Assembly: GCA_051954935.1 (NCBI GenBank)
Contig: JBQCHG010000066.1
Coordinates: 1 to 59,701 of the forward strand
Length of the DNA stretch: 59,701 bases
Origin: 66-474 sp051954935
GTDB taxonomy: Bacteria; Pseudomonadota; Gammaproteobacteria; Xanthomonadales; Rhodanobacteraceae
Direction of reading: 5' to 3'
Each line of letters opens with the position of its first letter. Position 1 is the stretch's first letter. Below, piece by piece: positions 43,481 through 51,815 of the stretch. The notes below the pieces were generated by a model. The model ran no database searches and was not told the origin of the DNA. It worked only from the letters and a program-made list of their open reading frames with translations. Position numbers and translations under genes: made by a program.

Positions 43481-44647
43481 TTAAGCAGCTTTCGCCGCAG
43501 CGACTGCCTTGGTCGCCGCGTCGTTCAGATCATCGGCCGGCGTGATCTTCAGGCCGGAGCTTGCGAGCAGCGCGCGACCCTGCTCCACGTTGGTGCCCTG
43601 CAGTCGCACGACAACCGGAATGGTAAGGCCGACTTCCTTCACGGCGGCGATGATGCCTTCCGCTATCAGGTCGCAACGCACGATGCCGCCGAAGATGTTG
43701 ACCAGGATCGCGCGCACCTTGTCGGAGGACAGGATCAGCTTGAACGCCTCGGTCACGCGCTCCTTGGTCGCGCCGCCGCCGACGTCCAGGAAGTTGGCGG
43801 GTTCGCCGCCGGCCAGCTTGATCACGTCCATCGTCGCCATGGCGAGGCCGGCGCCGTTGACCATGCAGCCGATCGAGCCGTCCATGGTCACGTAGTTCAG
43901 GTGATTGGCCGCGGCCTCCGCCTCGGCATGGTCTTCCTGCGACACGTCGCGCATGGCGACGAGCTTGGGATGGCGGAACTCGGCGTTGTCGTCGGAGTTG
44001 ACCTTGCCGTCCAGCGCCATCAGGTCACCGGATTTCACGATCGCCAGCGGATTCAATTCGATCAGCGAGAGATCCTTCTCGTTGAACAGCTTGTACATGC
44101 CCAGCATGATCTTGGTGAGCTGATTGACCTGCTTGGCATTCAGGCCCATCGCGAACCCGAGCTGGCGGCACTGGTACGGCTGCAGGCCCTGCACGAAATC
44201 CACGACCACGGTGTGGATGTCATCGGGCGTTTCGCGCGCGACCTGCTCGATATCCACGCCGCCGCGCGCCGAGGCGATGAAGGCGACGGCTTTCGCGCCG
44301 CGATCCACCAGCATCGAGAGGTACAGCTCCTTGGCGATGTCGTTGGCATCGGTGACCAGCACCAGGTTCACCGGCAGCGCGCGGCCGCCGGACTGGTAGG
44401 TTTCCATGTCCCTGCCGAGCATGCCGGCCGCGGCCGCCTTCACCTCGTCGAGCGACTTGCAGAACTTCACGCCGCCGGCCTTGCCGCGCCCGCCCGCGTG
44501 GATCTGCGCCTTCACCATCCATTGCTCGCCGCCCAGTGCGCGCGCCGCCTCGACCGCCGCATCCGGTGTGTCGGCGACCTTGCCCGGGGGAACCGCAATG
44601 CCGTACTCGGCGAACAGTTGCTTGGCCTGATACTCGTGGAAGTTCAT
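43481..44647 (-). CDS. sucC: Succinyl-CoA synthetase beta subunit
   Basis: 388 residues, ATP-grasp protein. MNFHEYQAKQLFAEYGI at the start and NGAGLAMATMDVIKLAGG and NIFGGIVRCDLIAEGI near the end are diagnostic. Partner of sucD. The upstream gap to the divergent pilS gene is 190 bases and has no recognised promoter; ATG at 44647 has GAG upstream. Confidence 0.98.
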   Translation of the reverse strand: MNFHEYQAKQLFAEYGIAVPPGKVADTPDAAVEAARALGGEQWMVKAQIHAGGRGKAGGVKFCKSLDEVKAAAAGMLGRDMETYQSGGRALPVNLVLVTDANDIAKELYLSMLVDRGAKAVAFIASARGGVDIEQVARETPDDIHTVVVDFVQGLQPYQCRQLGFAMGLNAKQVNQLTKIMLGMYKLFNEKDLSLIELNPLAIVKSGDLMALDGKVNSDDNAEFRHPKLVAMRDVSQEDHAEAEAAANHLNYVTMDGSIGCMVNGAGLAMATMDVIKLAGGEPANFLDVGGGATKERVTEAFKLILSSDKVRAILVNIFGGIVRCDLIAEGIIAAVKEVGLTIPVVVRLQGTNVEQGRALLASSGLKITPADDLNDAATKAVAAAKAA

Positions 44648-44837
44648 GGAGACTCTGCTCTTGTGAGAAGTGCGGCCATGGATGGACGCTTTTGATCTTC
44701 GCGCTGAGGGACCAGCGCAAACAAAACCCGGCTATTTTCGCGTCAAGCGCGCCGCAAGTCCAATCGCCCTGCGATCGCCGCTGCAAAAATGCGTAACGGC
44801 CCTTGTGCGCGAACCGCGCGCACACGATCATCGCGCC

Positions 44838-46466
44838 GTGTCCACCCTCCTCCATCCCGGCCTGAGCCAGCAGGCGCCCTCGGCGGGCGAAATCGTCCGC
44901 CGCGAACTGTACGTCCTGAACCTCTTCCGCGTGCTGCAGGCGCTGGTGTACGTGGCGCTGTCCTTCAGCGAACTGGCGGTGGACTGGCTGCAGGTGCGCG
45001 CCCCCACCTCGGCGCGATTGACGGCCGCGGTCTATCTGCTGTTCGCATTGCTGGCGCTTCTGCGCACCCGGCAGATGCCGCGCCGGTTGTCGGCAAGCGT
45101 CAGCGCCTGCCTCGGCGTGGACGTTGTGGCCGCCCTGATGGCCGCGCTGATGATGCCCGCGGCGCACACCGGCATCGCGGCGATGCTGGTGATCAACGTC
45201 GGCGCCTGTGCCTTGCTGCTGCCGCCGCGACTGGCCGGCCTGTTCGCCGCGCTGGCGGCATTGGCGATGCTCGGGCAGGCGCTGGCGAGCAGTGGCGATC
45301 CCGGGCGCGACCTGCTGGAGTCCGGGCTGTTCGGGCTGGCGTATTTCGCCACAGCCGCGCTGTGCTACGCGCTCGGCAAGCAGATGCGCGCGAGCGAGGC
45401 GCTGGCCGAGCGGCGCGGGCTCGATCTCGCCAACTTGAGCCAGGTCAACGAGCTGATCATCCGCCGCATGAAGACCGGCGTGCTGCTGGTGGACGAGGCC
45501 AACCACATCCACCAGATCAACGAGTCGGCCTGGACGCTGCTCGGCAATCCGGCGCTGGACAAGCGCAACCTCGGCGAGGTGGCGCCGGAATTGTCCCGTC
45601 GGCTTTATCACTGGCGCGCCACCAACAAGGTGGACACCAGCGCCGTCGCACTGGCCGAAGGCGTGCCGGAAGTGGTCCCGCGTTTCACGCGGCTGGCCGC
45701 CAACGACGACTCGCACGTGCTGATTTTCCTGGACGACACCTCGCTGGTGTCGCGCCGCGCGGAGCAGTTGACGCTCACCACTCTGGGCCGGCTGTCCGCC
45801 TCGATCGCGCACGAGATCCGCAACCCGCTTGCGGCGATCCGTTACTCCGCACAACTCCTGGCGGAATCGCGAGAGCTGCCGGATTCCGACCAGCGCATGG
45901 TCGAGATCATCAACAATCACTGCGGGCGCCTGAACGAGATCATCGAGAACATCCTGCAGTTGTCGAGGCGCGAGCGCTCGCGGCCCGAGGCACTGGACCT
46001 GAACGCCTGGGTGCTGACCTTCGTTGACGAATACAAGGAAGCCAACGATCTCGGCGGCGACAGCCTGCGCGCGCTGCTGTACCCGCATGCGGTCGAGGCG
46101 GTCGCCGACCCGCAGCACCTGCAGCAGGTCGTATGGAATCTGGTGCAGAACGCGGTCCGCTATGGCCGCATGCCCGATGAACCGGCGCGCGTGATGATCG
46201 TGGCGCGGCTGGCCAGCGACGACGGCCCGCCGCTGATCGAGGTGATTGACCGCGGTCCCGGCATCCCGCCCAAGGTCGCCGCCCAGATTTTCGAACCGTT
46301 CTTCACCACCCACGAATACGGCACCGGTTTGGGGCTGTACCTCGCACGCCAGATGTGCGAGGCCAACCAGGCCGGCCTCGAGTACGTGCCGGTGGCCGGT
46401 GGCGGCAGCTGCTTCCGCATTACCCTGACCGCGCCGGTACGACTGCCGGTGGGCAGCGAAGCCTGA
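44838..46466 (+). CDS. pilS: Two-component sensor kinase PilS
   Basis: 542 residues from GTG 44838 (other in-frame starts upstream would overlap the divergent region). Six hydrophobic helices occupy about residues 25-185, followed by a PAS-like domain (VLLVDEANHIHQINESAW), a HisKA domain with His325 in SIAHEIRNPLAAI, and HATPase GTGLGLYLARQMCE. Layout matches PilS of type IV pilus control. pilR follows 146 bases later. Kinase of NtrC-type regulator PilR, sensing pilin in the membrane in Pseudomonas. Confidence 0.93.
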   Translation: MSTLLHPGLSQQAPSAGEIVRRELYVLNLFRVLQALVYVALSFSELAVDWLQVRAPTSARLTAAVYLLFALLALLRTRQMPRRLSASVSACLGVDVVAALMAALMMPAAHTGIAAMLVINVGACALLLPPRLAGLFAALAALAMLGQALASSGDPGRDLLESGLFGLAYFATAALCYALGKQMRASEALAERRGLDLANLSQVNELIIRRMKTGVLLVDEANHIHQINESAWTLLGNPALDKRNLGEVAPELSRRLYHWRATNKVDTSAVALAEGVPEVVPRFTRLAANDDSHVLIFLDDTSLVSRRAEQLTLTTLGRLSASIAHEIRNPLAAIRYSAQLLAESRELPDSDQRMVEIINNHCGRLNEIIENILQLSRRERSRPEALDLNAWVLTFVDEYKEANDLGGDSLRALLYPHAVEAVADPQHLQQVVWNLVQNAVRYGRMPDEPARVMIVARLASDDGPPLIEVIDRGPGIPPKVAAQIFEPFFTTHEYGTGLGLYLARQMCEANQAGLEYVPVAGGGSCFRITLTAPVRLPVGSEA

Positions 46467-46612
46467 GGAGAACCTCTGCTCTTGGCCGCCTTTGATCTGC
46501 GACAACCCGCAACCGTCAACTGGCCGGCAGTTCGTGCGCCCGGCGCTTTCCCCTGCGGCCGTACCGCGCTACCCTCGTAACCATAAATTTCCTTGGGGGT
46601 TTTCGGGGTCCA

Positions 46613-47980
46613 ATGGGCAGCAAGCAGACCGTTCTGGTCGTTGATGACGAGCGCGACATTCGCGAGTTGTTGAGCATCACGCTCGGGCGCATGGACCTCA
46701 ACGTGGACGCGGCCGCCAATCTGGCGGAAGCCAAGCGCATGCTGGCCGAGCAGGCCTACGACCTGTGCTTCACAGACATGCGCCTGCCCGACGGCACCGG
46801 CCAGGAACTCATCGAGCTGATCGCACGCGAGTATCCGGATACTCCGGTGGCGATGATCACGGCCTACGGCAACGTCGAGGCTGCGGTGGACGCATTGAAG
46901 GCCGGCGCGTTCGACTTTGTCTCCAAGCCGGTGGACATCAACATGTTGCGCCGGATGGTGCAGACCGCGTTGCGACTGGCTCAGGAGAAGCATGGCGAAG
47001 TCGCCATGCCGCAGGGTCGCCTGATCGGCGATTCGCAGGCGATCCTGGAAGTACGCGCACGCATAGACAAGCTCTCGCGCAGCCAGGCGCCCGTGTACAT
47101 CAGCGGCGAATCCGGCGTGGGCAAGGAACTGGTCGCGCGATTGATCCATGAGCAGGGTCCGCGCGCGAGCGGTCCTTTCGTTCCTGTGAACTGCGGTGCG
47201 ATCCCGTCCGAACTGATGGAAAGCGAATTCTTCGGCCACAAGAAAGGATCATTCACCGGCGCGCACGCCGACAAGGATGGCCTGTTCCAGGCCGCCAACG
47301 GCGGCACTCTTTTCCTTGATGAAGTCGCGGAACTCCCGCTGCACATGCAGGTGAAGCTGCTGCGCGTGATCCAGGAAAAAGCGGTGCGTCCGATCGGAGG
47401 CCGCGGCGAAGTGGCCGTGGACGTGCGCATCCTGTCGGCCACCCACAAGGATCTGGCACGGCTTACGCAACTGGGCCAGTTCCGCCAGGACCTGTTCTAC
47501 CGCATCAACGTGATCGAATTGCGCGTGCCGCCGCTGCGTGAACGCCGCCACGACGTGCCGAAGCTCGCGGTCCGCATCCTCGACAGGCTGGCCGAACAAT
47601 CCGGCATGAGCGCGCCGCGGCTCAAACCCGACGCACTGGCCGCGCTCACCGAATACGATTTCCCCGGAAACGTGCGCGAACTGGAGAACATCCTCGAACG
47701 TGCGGTCGCGTTGTGCGAGCACGGCGTGATCGAGGTCGGCGACCTGATGCTGAATCCGTCCCGGCGCGCGCGTGACGAGGAAGAGGATTACGACGAGGAC
47801 GATGACGAATTGATGGGCAGCGACGGTGTCGCGCTGGACGATTACATCTCCAATGTCGAGCGAGAGGCGATCCTCAAGGCACTGAAGGAAACCCGCTATA
47901 ACAAGACCGCCGCAGCCAGGAAGCTCGGCATCACCTTCCGCGCATTGCGGTACAAGCTGAAGAAGCTGGCGATCGACTGA
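46613..47980 (+). CDS. pilR: NtrC-family response regulator PilR
   Basis: 455 residues. Receiver with Asp55 (CFTDMRLPDG), a central AAA+ domain with Walker A GESGVGKE and the sigma-54-contacting GSFTGA (variant of GAFTGA, near 219), Walker B GGTLFLDEVAELPL, and a Fis-type helix-turn-helix at the C-terminus (NKTAAARKLGITFRALRYKL). An acidic linker rich in Asp/Glu (EEEDYDEDDDE) lies before it. It would activate sigma-54 pilin promoters, none of which is in the window. Confidence 0.96.
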   Translation: MGSKQTVLVVDDERDIRELLSITLGRMDLNVDAAANLAEAKRMLAEQAYDLCFTDMRLPDGTGQELIELIAREYPDTPVAMITAYGNVEAAVDALKAGAFDFVSKPVDINMLRRMVQTALRLAQEKHGEVAMPQGRLIGDSQAILEVRARIDKLSRSQAPVYISGESGVGKELVARLIHEQGPRASGPFVPVNCGAIPSELMESEFFGHKKGSFTGAHADKDGLFQAANGGTLFLDEVAELPLHMQVKLLRVIQEKAVRPIGGRGEVAVDVRILSATHKDLARLTQLGQFRQDLFYRINVIELRVPPLRERRHDVPKLAVRILDRLAEQSGMSAPRLKPDALAALTEYDFPGNVRELENILERAVALCEHGVIEVGDLMLNPSRRARDEEEDYDEDDDELMGSDGVALDDYISNVEREAILKALKETRYNKTAAARKLGITFRALRYKLKKLAID

Positions 47981-48029
47981 TTCGGTACCGGGAATCCGGA
48001 AGTCGAAATCGGATGTCCCGCCTCGCTCC

Positions 48030-50378
48030 TCACTGGTACACGCTCATCGAATAGGGCCGGGCTTGCGGGCTCGTGCCCCACTCGCGATTCGGCTGCGCGG
48101 CCATCACGAAATGCAGTTCGCCGCCGGCCATGATCTCGTCGTGGCCGATCCACACGCGGTCCAGCGGCTCGCCGTCGAGCGAGACGCTGCCGACATAGGG
48201 ATGCGCATCGTCCAGATGATCGGCAACGACGGTGAACGTCTTGCCGTTCGGAAGATGCAGCACGGCGCGACGCACGAACGGGCGTCCGATCACGTACTGG
48301 TTGCTGGCCGGCGCCACCGGGTAGAAACCCAGCGCGGCGAAGAGGTACCACGCCGACATCTGGCCGAGGTCGTCATTGCCGGCGAGGCCTGAAGGCGTCG
48401 GCGCATACTGACTGTCCATGATCTGCTTCAGCCGTTGCTGCGTCTTCCACGGTGCGCCGGCGTAGTCGTACAGATACGCGATGTGGTGGCTGGGCTCGTT
48501 GCCGTGCGCGTACCAGCCGATCAGTCCCGAAACATCCTCAAGCGTGGCGAACACCTTCGGATCGATCTTCGCATCGAAGACTTCATCGAGTTTGGCCGCC
48601 AGCTTGTCATCTCCGCCCAACTCATTGATCAAGCCTGCGACGTCCTGCGGCTCGTACCACGAGTACTGCCACGAATTGCCTTCGGTGAAACCGCTGCCCT
48701 CGCCTGCGCGCGCCGGATCGAACGGCGCGCGGAATTGTCCATCGCTCGACTTCGGTCGTGCGAAGCCAACCGACGGATCGAACACGTTTCGCCAGTTGCC
48801 GGCGCGCTTTTGGAATTGCGTGGCGATGTCGTCCTTGCCCATCGCTTTCGCCATCCGCGCGATGGTCCAGTCGTCGAACGCATATTCCAGCGTCTTCGAA
48901 ACCGATTCCGGTTCGTGATCCTCGGGCACATAGCCCAGTTTCATGTAATCGCGCAGGTCGCCATACGGCGCGTAGGTTGCGCTGGCGACCATTGCCTTGA
49001 GCGCCGCATCGGCGTCGAAGCCGCGGATGCCTTTCATGTACGCATCCGCGATGATCGGCACGGCGTGGTAACCGATCATGCACCACGTCTCCAGACCCTG
49101 GTACGCCCACACCGGCAGGATGCCGAACGGGCTCGCCTGCTGCGCAGCCACCAGCGACTGCACGAAGTCGTCCACGCGTCTCTGTGGCTGGACCAATGTC
49201 ATCAATGGCTGCTGCGCGCGATAGACGTCCCACAGCGACCAGGTCGAATAGAAGGTGAAGCCTTTCGCGGTGTGGACCTGGTGATCCGGCCCGCGGTATT
49301 CGCCATTCACGTCCATCGCCAGGTTGGGTGCGATCAGCGCGTGGTACAGCGCGGTGTAGAAATTCGTGCGCACGTCCGGCGCGGCATCCACGTCGATCGC
49401 GGACAGTGCATCGGTCCACGCCTCACGCGCCGCCACGCGCTGCGCATTGAAATCCCAGCCCCTGCCGTCGGCATCCAGATTGGCGACCGCGTTGGCTTCG
49501 CTCACTGTCGAGATCGCCACTTTCACCAGCAACGGCGACTTCAACTTGCCGAACTCGAACACGCCTTCGAGCTGCTTTCCGGCGACCGCGTCGTGGCCGG
49601 CCGGATCCGGACCCGGCCCTTTGAAGCCCTTGTACGGAATATCGGTCTCGCGATTCACCAGTTGGTGCGTGACCATCGGCTGCGAAAAGCGGATCGCGAA
49701 ATACAGTTGCCGCCCCGGCGCCCAGCCGCGCGTCTCGCGATAGCCGGTCACCGTGCCGCCATCGCGCACGCGCAACCGCGCCCACAGCACCTTGCCCGGG
49801 TAGTCGTAAATGCTGGGGCGAAGGTCCAGCAGCACGTGCGCGTCCTGCCCGCGCGGGAAGGTATAGCGGTGCCAGCCGACGCGTGCGTTCGCGGTCAGCT
49901 CCACGCGCACCTTCGAATCCTGCAAGGTCACCGCGTAGTAACCCGGCTGCGCGATTTCGGTCTGATGACTGAAACGCGAGCGGTAACCGCTGCCCGGCAG
50001 GTCCGGATCGCCCGGATCGAGTTGCGGCTTGCCCGTGCCGGGCATCAGCAGCACGTCACCCAGGTCCGAGTGGCCGCTGCCGGAAAAATGCGTGTGCGAA
50101 AAGCCGAGGATGCTGTGGTCGTCGTAGCGATAGCCGGCCGCCCACTTGTAGGCGTGGTGGAAATCCGGCATCGCGGTGTCCGGACTCAACTGGATCATGC
50201 CGAACGGCACCGTGGCTCCGGGAAAGGTGTGGCCATCGCCGCCGGTGCCGATCAGCGGATTCACCGCGCTCCAGTTCGAGCCGGTCGCCGCGCGGGTTGC
50301 GGGTGCGGCGAAACACAAGGCCAGCAGCACATAGAAGCCTCCGCGCAATCCGCGCGCAATGCATACCCTCGTTTCCAT
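48030..50378 (-). CDS. Secreted GH92 alpha-mannosidase (first)
   Basis: 782 residues with a Sec signal peptide (GFYVLLALCFAAPATRA, cleavage near 31). GH92 hallmarks are NPLIGTGGDGHTFPGATVPFGMIQLSPD at the start, HGNEPSHHIAYLYDYAGAPWKTQ, and GNDDLGQMSAWYLFAALGFYP, which carries the catalytic Asp pair. Calcium-dependent inverting exo-mannosidase; many GH92 enzymes act on alpha-1,2 bonds, but linkage is not readable from sequence. AGAGG precedes ATG 50378. It is divergent from the permease gene, suggesting shared control of the mannose locus. Confidence 0.93.
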   Translation of the reverse strand: METRVCIARGLRGGFYVLLALCFAAPATRAATGSNWSAVNPLIGTGGDGHTFPGATVPFGMIQLSPDTAMPDFHHAYKWAAGYRYDDHSILGFSHTHFSGSGHSDLGDVLLMPGTGKPQLDPGDPDLPGSGYRSRFSHQTEIAQPGYYAVTLQDSKVRVELTANARVGWHRYTFPRGQDAHVLLDLRPSIYDYPGKVLWARLRVRDGGTVTGYRETRGWAPGRQLYFAIRFSQPMVTHQLVNRETDIPYKGFKGPGPDPAGHDAVAGKQLEGVFEFGKLKSPLLVKVAISTVSEANAVANLDADGRGWDFNAQRVAAREAWTDALSAIDVDAAPDVRTNFYTALYHALIAPNLAMDVNGEYRGPDHQVHTAKGFTFYSTWSLWDVYRAQQPLMTLVQPQRRVDDFVQSLVAAQQASPFGILPVWAYQGLETWCMIGYHAVPIIADAYMKGIRGFDADAALKAMVASATYAPYGDLRDYMKLGYVPEDHEPESVSKTLEYAFDDWTIARMAKAMGKDDIATQFQKRAGNWRNVFDPSVGFARPKSSDGQFRAPFDPARAGEGSGFTEGNSWQYSWYEPQDVAGLINELGGDDKLAAKLDEVFDAKIDPKVFATLEDVSGLIGWYAHGNEPSHHIAYLYDYAGAPWKTQQRLKQIMDSQYAPTPSGLAGNDDLGQMSAWYLFAALGFYPVAPASNQYVIGRPFVRRAVLHLPNGKTFTVVADHLDDAHPYVGSVSLDGEPLDRVWIGHDEIMAGGELHFVMAAQPNREWGTSPQARPYSMSVYQ

Positions 50379-50498
50379 GACTTGCGACCTCTTTGCGGTT
50401 GACCGGGCTGTGGCAAGCTAGCACGCTGCTGCGCCCCGCCGCAGTGCCATCGGTTTGCCGCTGTATCCATCCGCGCAGCCTTGCGCGAGGGGAAACGA

Positions 50499-51815
50499 AT
50501 GATCGCACCAGCACTTCCGCCCGCCATTGGAAATGGCGCGCGCGCCCCCGCCAGCCAACGTACCGCCCTGGCCGTCGTCACCACGATCTTCTTCATGTGG
50601 GGATTCATCACGGTCCTGAACGACGTGCTGATCCCGCACCTGAAGTCGGTGTTCACGCTCGACTACGCGCAGGTGATGCTGGTGCAGTTCATCTTCTTCG
50701 GCGCCTACTTCGTGATGTCGCTGCCTTCCGGCAAGGTGGTCTCGCGGATCGGCTACAGGCTCTCGATCATTGCCGGCCTGTGCGTCACCGGCGTCGGCGC
50801 GCTGCTGTTCATCCCCGCCGCGCAGGCGCAATCATACGCGCTGTTCCTGTTCGCCTTCTTCGTGCTGGCCAGCGGCATCACCCTGCTGCAGGTCGCGGCC
50901 AATCCGTACGTGAGCATGCTGGGCGAGCCGCGGCTCGCCTCCAGCCGTCTCAATCTCGCGCAGGCACTGAACTCGCTGGGCACCACGCTGGCGCCCAAAC
51001 TCGGGGGTTTGCTGATCCTTTCGACCGCAGTGCTGGGCGCGGTGGAACTTGCCAAGCTGTCGCCCACGCAGCAGGCCGCCTATCGCCTGCAACAGGCGCA
51101 GATGGTGCAGGGACCGTACCTCGGCATCGCGCTGGTGCTGTTCGCGCTGGCGGTCGTGGTCTGGCTGTTCCATCTGCCGCCGGTGGTCAACACCCGCGAA
51201 GCGGACGATGCGCATCATCGTTTTGCGGACGCGCTGAAGCACCGGCGCGTGTGGTTCGGCATGGCCGCGATCTTCGTCTATGTCGGCGCGGAGGTTTCGA
51301 TCGGCAGCTTCATGATCAACTACCTCTCGCTGCCGCAGATCGGCGCGATCAGCGAGGCGCGCGCGGCCGGATTCGTCTCGCTGTACTGGGGTGGCGCGAT
51401 GGTGGGGCGCTTCATCGGCTCGGCTCTGCTGACGCGCGTGGACACGCGGCGCCTGCTCGCCACGTTCGCGACCGTCGCCGGCCTGCTGGTGCTGACCACC
51501 ATGCTGACGCGCGGCCACGTCGCAATGTGGAGCGTGATCGCGATCGGGCTGTTCAACTCGGTGATGTTCCCCAACATCTTCACGCTGGGCATCGAGAAGT
51601 TCGGCGCGCTCACCGGCAAGGTGTCGAGCCTGCTGGTGATGGCGATCGTCGGCGGCGCGGTGATTCCGCTGCTGCAGGGCGTGCTGGCCGACCACATCGG
51701 CGTGCAGCACGCGTTCGTGCTGCCGCTGGCCTGCTACTGCTACATCGTGTTCTATGGTTTGCGCGGCTCGCGCGTACCGGAGGCGCTCGCAGTCGAGGGA
51801 GAAGCCCGTGCGTGA
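50499..51815 (+). CDS. FucP/GluP-type MFS sugar permease
   Basis: 438-residue, twelve-helix carrier. The N-terminal TTIFFMWGFITVLNDVLIPHLK, GAYFVMSLPSGKVVSRIGYR and ANPYVSMLGEP are typical of FucP-like sugar:H+ symporters. Set between two GH92 genes and upstream of GH47 it probably imports mannose or manno-oligosaccharide released outside; substrate is inferred. ATG 50499 has GAGGGG upstream. Its stop overlaps the next gene's GTG by 8 bases. Confidence 0.9.
   Translation: MIAPALPPAIGNGARAPASQRTALAVVTTIFFMWGFITVLNDVLIPHLKSVFTLDYAQVMLVQFIFFGAYFVMSLPSGKVVSRIGYRLSIIAGLCVTGVGALLFIPAAQAQSYALFLFAFFVLASGITLLQVAANPYVSMLGEPRLASSRLNLAQALNSLGTTLAPKLGGLLILSTAVLGAVELAKLSPTQQAAYRLQQAQMVQGPYLGIALVLFALAVVVWLFHLPPVVNTREADDAHHRFADALKHRRVWFGMAAIFVYVGAEVSIGSFMINYLSLPQIGAISEARAAGFVSLYWGGAMVGRFIGSALLTRVDTRRLLATFATVAGLLVLTTMLTRGHVAMWSVIAIGLFNSVMFPNIFTLGIEKFGALTGKVSSLLVMAIVGGAVIPLLQGVLADHIGVQHAFVLPLACYCYIVFYGLRGSRVPEALAVEGEARA

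Noticed and set aside
44670..44837. 56-residue N-terminal extension of PilS
   Set aside because: Lies in the sucC-pilS divergent region, basic and unlike PilS; GTG 44838 gives the normal length.
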